From JAYEHK01 sp034659475 (GTDB taxonomy: Bacteria; Bacillota; Syntrophomonadia; Syntrophomonadales; Syntrophomonadaceae): a stretch of 9,585 bases of DNA. Positions 7,381 through 9,585 of the stretch are shown one piece after another. Numbering within the stretch: the first letter of the stretch is position 1; each line of letters begins with the position of its first letter. Made by a program: the position numbers and the translations under genes. The stretch is taken from NCBI GenBank assembly GCA_034659475.1, contig JAYEHK010000156.1, positions 1-9,585 on the forward strand. The letters are read 5' to 3'. Below the pieces are notes generated by a model, which was not told where the DNA came from, ran no database searches, and was given only the letters and a program-made list of their open reading frames with translations.

Positions 7381-7461
7381 GTTAGGGGTTAGGGGTTAGG
7401 AGTCAGTCGCTATGCGCCAGGCATTGCCCTTACCCCTGACCCCTTACCCCTTACCCCTTAC
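7381..7461. repeat. Imperfect inverted repeat of TTAGGGG-type units with G-quadruplex motif
   Basis: The left arm (7381-7406) is built of GTTAGGG units and ends GGAGTCAG. The right arm (7436-7461) begins CTGACCCC and continues as CCCTTAC units. The 26-base arms pair at all but four positions, three of which are regularly placed T-T mismatches, around a 29-base centre. Read on the minus strand, the right side has four runs of four Gs (7454-7457, 7447-7450, 7440-7443, 7433-7436) plus GGG (7427-7429), separated by 3-base spacers, with one 3-base spacer before the last run. That is a textbook G-quadruplex pattern. The minus strand is the coding strand of the flanking genes, so the structure would form in their mRNA. 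It has the look of a dispersed intergenic repeat. Confidence 0.8.
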
Positions 7462-7464
7462 AAA

Positions 7465-7494
7465 AAAGTCCGCGTAAGTCCAGAAAGTCTGCGT
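7465..7494. repeat. Short imperfect direct repeat
   Basis: AAAGTCCGCGT (7465-7475) and AAAGTCTGCGT (7484-7494) differ at one base and flank AAGTCCAG. The pair directly abuts the larger inverted repeat and lies 22 bases past the MBOAT stop codon. It may be part of the same intergenic repeat element. Confidence 0.5.
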
Positions 7495-7516
7495 CTATTA
7501 AAAAGCTATTTTCTTA

Positions 7517-8536
7517 CTAAAACCGAAAATACAAAAATGGATTATAGCTTTCGTTTACCAGATAGGCCGTACACAGAAAAATCAACAACAAATATACAAC
7601 AGGACTGATGGTTTGCCACAGCTCTTCTGAGCCTCTTTCTTTCAGGCTTGAAAGCAGCTTGTTAAGAAGGGGTGTGGAACCTGTCGCTGCCAGGATCATT
7701 AGAAGTCCATTACTGTGCAGATAATACAGAGCCTGCTGATCATAAAGCACATGAGAACCCAACCCGAACATGGTGCAAAAATAGCCGAGTGCCAGTGACT
7801 TGGACTGAAACTCAAATAGGATCCATCCCATCGTTACAAGGAAAAGTGTATAAAGGTGACCAATCCAGGATTTTCTCTTATCAAGCCATTCCAGCAAGAA
7901 AAACTTCTCCATCGTCAAAAGAAAGCCATAGTATAAGCCCCAGAGCACAAAATTCCAGCTGGCACCGTGCCACAATCCCGTTAAAAACCAAACAATAAGG
8001 ATGTTGCGGATTTGTTTGAGAATGCCTGCCCGGTTTCCTCCCAGAGGAATATAAACATATTCCCGGAACCAGGCTCCCAGTGTAATATGCCATCTGCGCC
8101 AGAATTCCGTGATTGATCTTGATATGTACGGATAGTTGAAGTTTCTGGGCAGATCAAATCCAAACATTTTCCCCAGACCCATAGCCATATCTGAATAACC
8201 GCTGAAATCGAAATAGATCTGGAACCCAAAGGCAATAAGCCCGAGCCAGGCTGAAAGAACAGATATTTCCAGACTGTCAGCTTTTATGCTTTGCCAGAGT
8301 ATGCCGATATTATTGGCAATCAGCACTTTCTTGCATAAACCGATGATAAATAGCTGGGTTCCCTGTCCAAACATCGTTAAATTTACAGTGCGCTTATTCA
8401 GCTGATCAAAAATCGCACTGTATTTGACGATGGGCCCGGCAATGAGCTGAGGAAACATGGCAATATCTGTTCCGAACGATATGATATTCTTTTGTACCGG
8501 GACTTTTTGTTTATACACATCAATGACATAAGACAT
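7517..8536 (-). CDS. MBOAT acyltransferase, C-terminal catalytic fragment
   Basis: This 339-residue piece begins at the ATG two codons after the TAA. It holds the whole MBOAT catalytic core: FPQLIAGPIVKY (28-39), FDFSGYSDMAMGLGKMFG (109-126), FWRRWHITLGAWFREYVYIPLGG (145-167) and WFLTGLWHGASWNFVLWG (183-200). H150 and H190 are the two conserved histidines; counted from the full-length start they are about 279 and 319, and the latter corresponds to the essential His of AlgI. No Shine-Dalgarno sequence precedes its ATG, so separate translation would require reinitiation after the stop. Whether it works without the first membrane helices is unknown. Confidence 0.7.
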   Translation of the reverse strand: MSYVIDVYKQKVPVQKNIISFGTDIAMFPQLIAGPIVKYSAIFDQLNKRTVNLTMFGQGTQLFIIGLCKKVLIANNIGILWQSIKADSLEISVLSAWLGLIAFGFQIYFDFSGYSDMAMGLGKMFGFDLPRNFNYPYISRSITEFWRRWHITLGAWFREYVYIPLGGNRAGILKQIRNILIVWFLTGLWHGASWNFVLWGLYYGFLLTMEKFFLLEWLDKRKSWIGHLYTLFLVTMGWILFEFQSKSLALGYFCTMFGLGSHVLYDQQALYYLHSNGLLMILAATGSTPLLNKLLSSLKERGSEELWQTISPVVYLLLIFLCTAYLVNESYNPFLYFRF

Positions 8537-8539
8537 GGT

Positions 8540-8923
8540 TTAAAAGGTATAAAACGAAATTCCCACCGGCAAAGGGAGCGTTACAACGTTGATATCAAGA
8601 GCAAATACTGTATTGATACTGATTATCAGGAACCCGTAGTACTTAAAAAATCCCAGTATTCCAAGATCTATCACTAACGAAAGAAGAAGCAGCAGTTGGG
8701 CAATGCTCTTTGTTCCCTTGTATTTGTCAATCAATATACTGAGGAAGTAATTGACCACCGCAGTAAATATCATGAGGAATATGTACACCGGTTCGCCCCA
8801 GGCATAAAATACCAGGCTCGCAATCAGCAATACAGTATTTTTCAAAAATTTTGGCGATATGTAATAGATACCAAATACCAAAGGTAAGAATACGAATATA
8901 AAAATTAAACTGCTAAAGACCAA
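8540..8923 (-). CDS. MBOAT acyltransferase, N-terminal membrane fragment
   Basis: This 127-residue piece contains the first three to four membrane helices of an MBOAT protein and ends at LPLPVGISFYTF, just before the premature stop. It starts with TTG (8921-8923), chosen because AGGAGG lies 7 bases upstream and because MVFSSLIFIFVFLPLVFGIYY is the standard start of the family. On its own it lacks all catalytic residues. It follows the DUF4358 gene by 34 bases. Confidence 0.7.
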   Translation of the reverse strand: MVFSSLIFIFVFLPLVFGIYYISPKFLKNTVLLIASLVFYAWGEPVYIFLMIFTAVVNYFLSILIDKYKGTKSIAQLLLLLSLVIDLGILGFFKYYGFLIISINTVFALDINVVTLPLPVGISFYTF

Positions 8924-8930
8924 GGTTTAC

Positions 8931-8936
8931 CCTCCT
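8931..8936 (-). promoter_or_regulatory. Ribosome binding site fixing a TTG start
   Basis: The minus strand reads AGGAGGG, then 6-7 bases, then TTG (8921-8923). This strong site supports the unusual TTG as the MBOAT start codon. Confidence 0.75.
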
Positions 8937-8957
8937 GCATACAAACGCCTTTAAATA

Positions 8958-9440
8958 CTAAAAGAACTCGTTAAAAATATCTTCAATCGTTTCAGCATCT
9001 TTTGAAATGGCAAAAAGCACATAGTTCCCATGATTTACAAGCACATGTTTTTCTACTAGGTAATACTCTTCAGGGAGGTATTCCTTAAAGCTGTCCGTTT
9101 TGTTTTGAAGTCTTTTTTCTATTCTGTTCTGCATATCACTAATCCCGGTTTCATCTTTAACCTTAAATATTGCCATTTCATCAGCTTTGATGTTAACTGC
9201 AGGCGTATAGAGAACGAAATCTTCCAGTTCATCTGCATTTACGCCATAATATTTTTCAAGTTTCTCGCTGTCACACTTCTGCACATTTGATAGATCAACA
9301 GATTGACTGATTTTTGTATCTATATCTGCAAGTGGCGGACTGGCTGGACTTGCAGAACTTGCGCTCTTCGTGCAGCCCGTCATCGTTACTGTCAAAAATA
9401 GAATTATCAGCACTATTAATATTTTGTAACTATTCAGCAT
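8958..9440 (-). CDS. DUF4358 lipoprotein
   Basis: From the ATG at 9440 the product is 160 residues. It has a hydrophobic signal segment (about 6-19) and a lipobox-like TMTGC that makes C23 the likely lipidated residue. A short Ser/Ala/Pro linker follows, then a DUF4358 domain: LEKYYGVNADELEDFVLYTPAVNIKADEMAIFKV and, near the end, VLVNHGNYVLFAIS. The function of DUF4358 is not known, but the family often neighbours MBOAT and DHHW genes in Firmicutes, as here. The frame is open to an ATG at 9506, but the extra 22 residues are not signal-like and their DNA overlaps the divergent ORF at 9491, so I prefer 9440. Neither start has a proper ribosome binding site (AGG touches the ATG at 9440), which may mean the native 5' region was altered. 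Confidence 0.72.
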   Translation of the reverse strand: MLNSYKILIVLIILFLTVTMTGCTKSASSASPASPPLADIDTKISQSVDLSNVQKCDSEKLEKYYGVNADELEDFVLYTPAVNIKADEMAIFKVKDETGISDMQNRIEKRLQNKTDSFKEYLPEEYYLVEKHVLVNHGNYVLFAISKDAETIEDIFNEFF

Positions 9441-9490
9441 CCTAAAAAACAGGACTGGACTCTCGGTTAGAACCGTGATATCATGGTCAT

Positions 9491-9585
9491 ATGAATAAAC
9501 GAACATTTGTAAGGCCTACCATAACAGAAGTACAAATTGCACTTATCAACGAATTGATTGCCAATAATCCTACCTGGGGTCGAAC
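9491..9585 (+). CDS. DUF4338/DruA-like protein, N-terminal part, runs off the window
   Basis: An ATG at 9491 opens a frame of 31 complete codons that continues past the end. The segment TEVQIALINELIANNP, then TWGR, resembles the start of the DUF4338 family, where a helix LI-x-x-LI is followed by x-P-x-W-x-R and then LSRxLC. That family includes Druantia DruA proteins and many transposase-like proteins found alone in Firmicutes. Too little is present to see any catalytic domain, and no clear ribosome binding site precedes the ATG. It diverges from the DUF4358 gene with 50 bases between the preferred starts. Confidence 0.4.
   Translation, partial: MNKRTFVRPTITEVQIALINELIANNPTWGR

Larger units (their letters stand above)
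7517..8923 (-). pseudogene. MBOAT O-acyltransferase (AlgI/DltB class) interrupted by an in-frame TAA
   Basis: Two consecutive pieces in one frame together give a full-length MBOAT protein of about 468 codons, the usual size of AlgI-type acyltransferases. The break is one ochre codon, TAA at 8540-8542. The junction reads ISFYTF-stop-T-MSYVIDVYK, whereas intact relatives read ISFYTFQ(S/A/T)MSYVIDVY. A single CAA-to-TAA transition explains the interruption, and no bases are missing. Both ends are well preserved: the N-terminus MVFSSLIFIF and the C-terminus YNPFLYFRF are typical. MBOAT proteins move acyl groups across the membrane for a partner such as the DHHW protein encoded next. The gene is either a very young pseudogene, a sequencing error, or expressed by readthrough or reinitiation at the ATG 8536. 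Confidence 0.85.

Noticed and set aside
7672..8235. Several frames of 70-108 codons overlapping the MBOAT gene on both strands
   Set aside because: They are shadows of the conserved MBOAT core, which explains the coding signal in full.
8540..8542. TAA as a recoded (selenocysteine or pyrrolysine) codon
   Set aside because: Those use TGA and TAG, and relatives have Gln here; a nonsense mutation is simpler.

Overview
The window looks like a chromosomal segment from a low-to-moderate GC anaerobic Bacillota (Clostridia or Negativicutes grade). This rests on strong GGAGG-type ribosome binding sites, TTG/GTG starts, an S-layer-homology (SLH) protein, and a DUF4358 / MBOAT / DHHW set of surface-glycan acylation genes, a combination known from Firmicutes. 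No marker gene fixes the genus, so the taxonomy is inference.

Layout. Positions 1-847 hold no intact gene. The one recognisable element is a minus-strand relic: an extended -10 promoter, a good ribosome binding site and about 20 codons of a thiolase (acetyl-CoA acetyltransferase) N-terminus ending in a stop. Positions 848-4770 are a plus-strand redox and copper block. It has a CoA-disulfide-reductase/NADH-oxidase-type flavoprotein with its own terminator, then a CopA-type Cu(I) P1B-ATPase followed closely by a CopZ-type copper chaperone. CopZ would carry Cu(I) to CopA for export. No CsoR or CopY regulator is visible.

Positions 4797-9440 are a minus-strand block, transcribed right to left: a DUF4358 lipoprotein, an MBOAT O-acyltransferase (AlgI/DltB class), a DHHW (AlgX/AlgJ-like) protein, and an SLH protein with a C-terminal RsiV/PdaC-like (DUF4163/DUF3298) region. 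Together they suggest O-acylation of an extracellular polysaccharide, with a wall-attached SLH protein encoded last. The MBOAT gene is broken by one in-frame TAA where homologues have Gln, so the pathway is either recently inactivated or depends on readthrough or reinitiation.

Several non-coding structures stand out. Two nearly identical GAGTCA palindromes act as terminators, and the second contains the stop codons of both convergent genes. A large imperfect inverted repeat of TTAGGGG-type units lies between the MBOAT and DHHW genes and carries a strong G-quadruplex motif on the transcribed strand. At the right edge (9491-9585) a plus-strand ORF begins that resembles the N-terminus of the DUF4338/DruA family, so a transposase-like or defence element may abut the acylation locus.

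I see no tRNA, rRNA, CRISPR array or complete insertion sequence.
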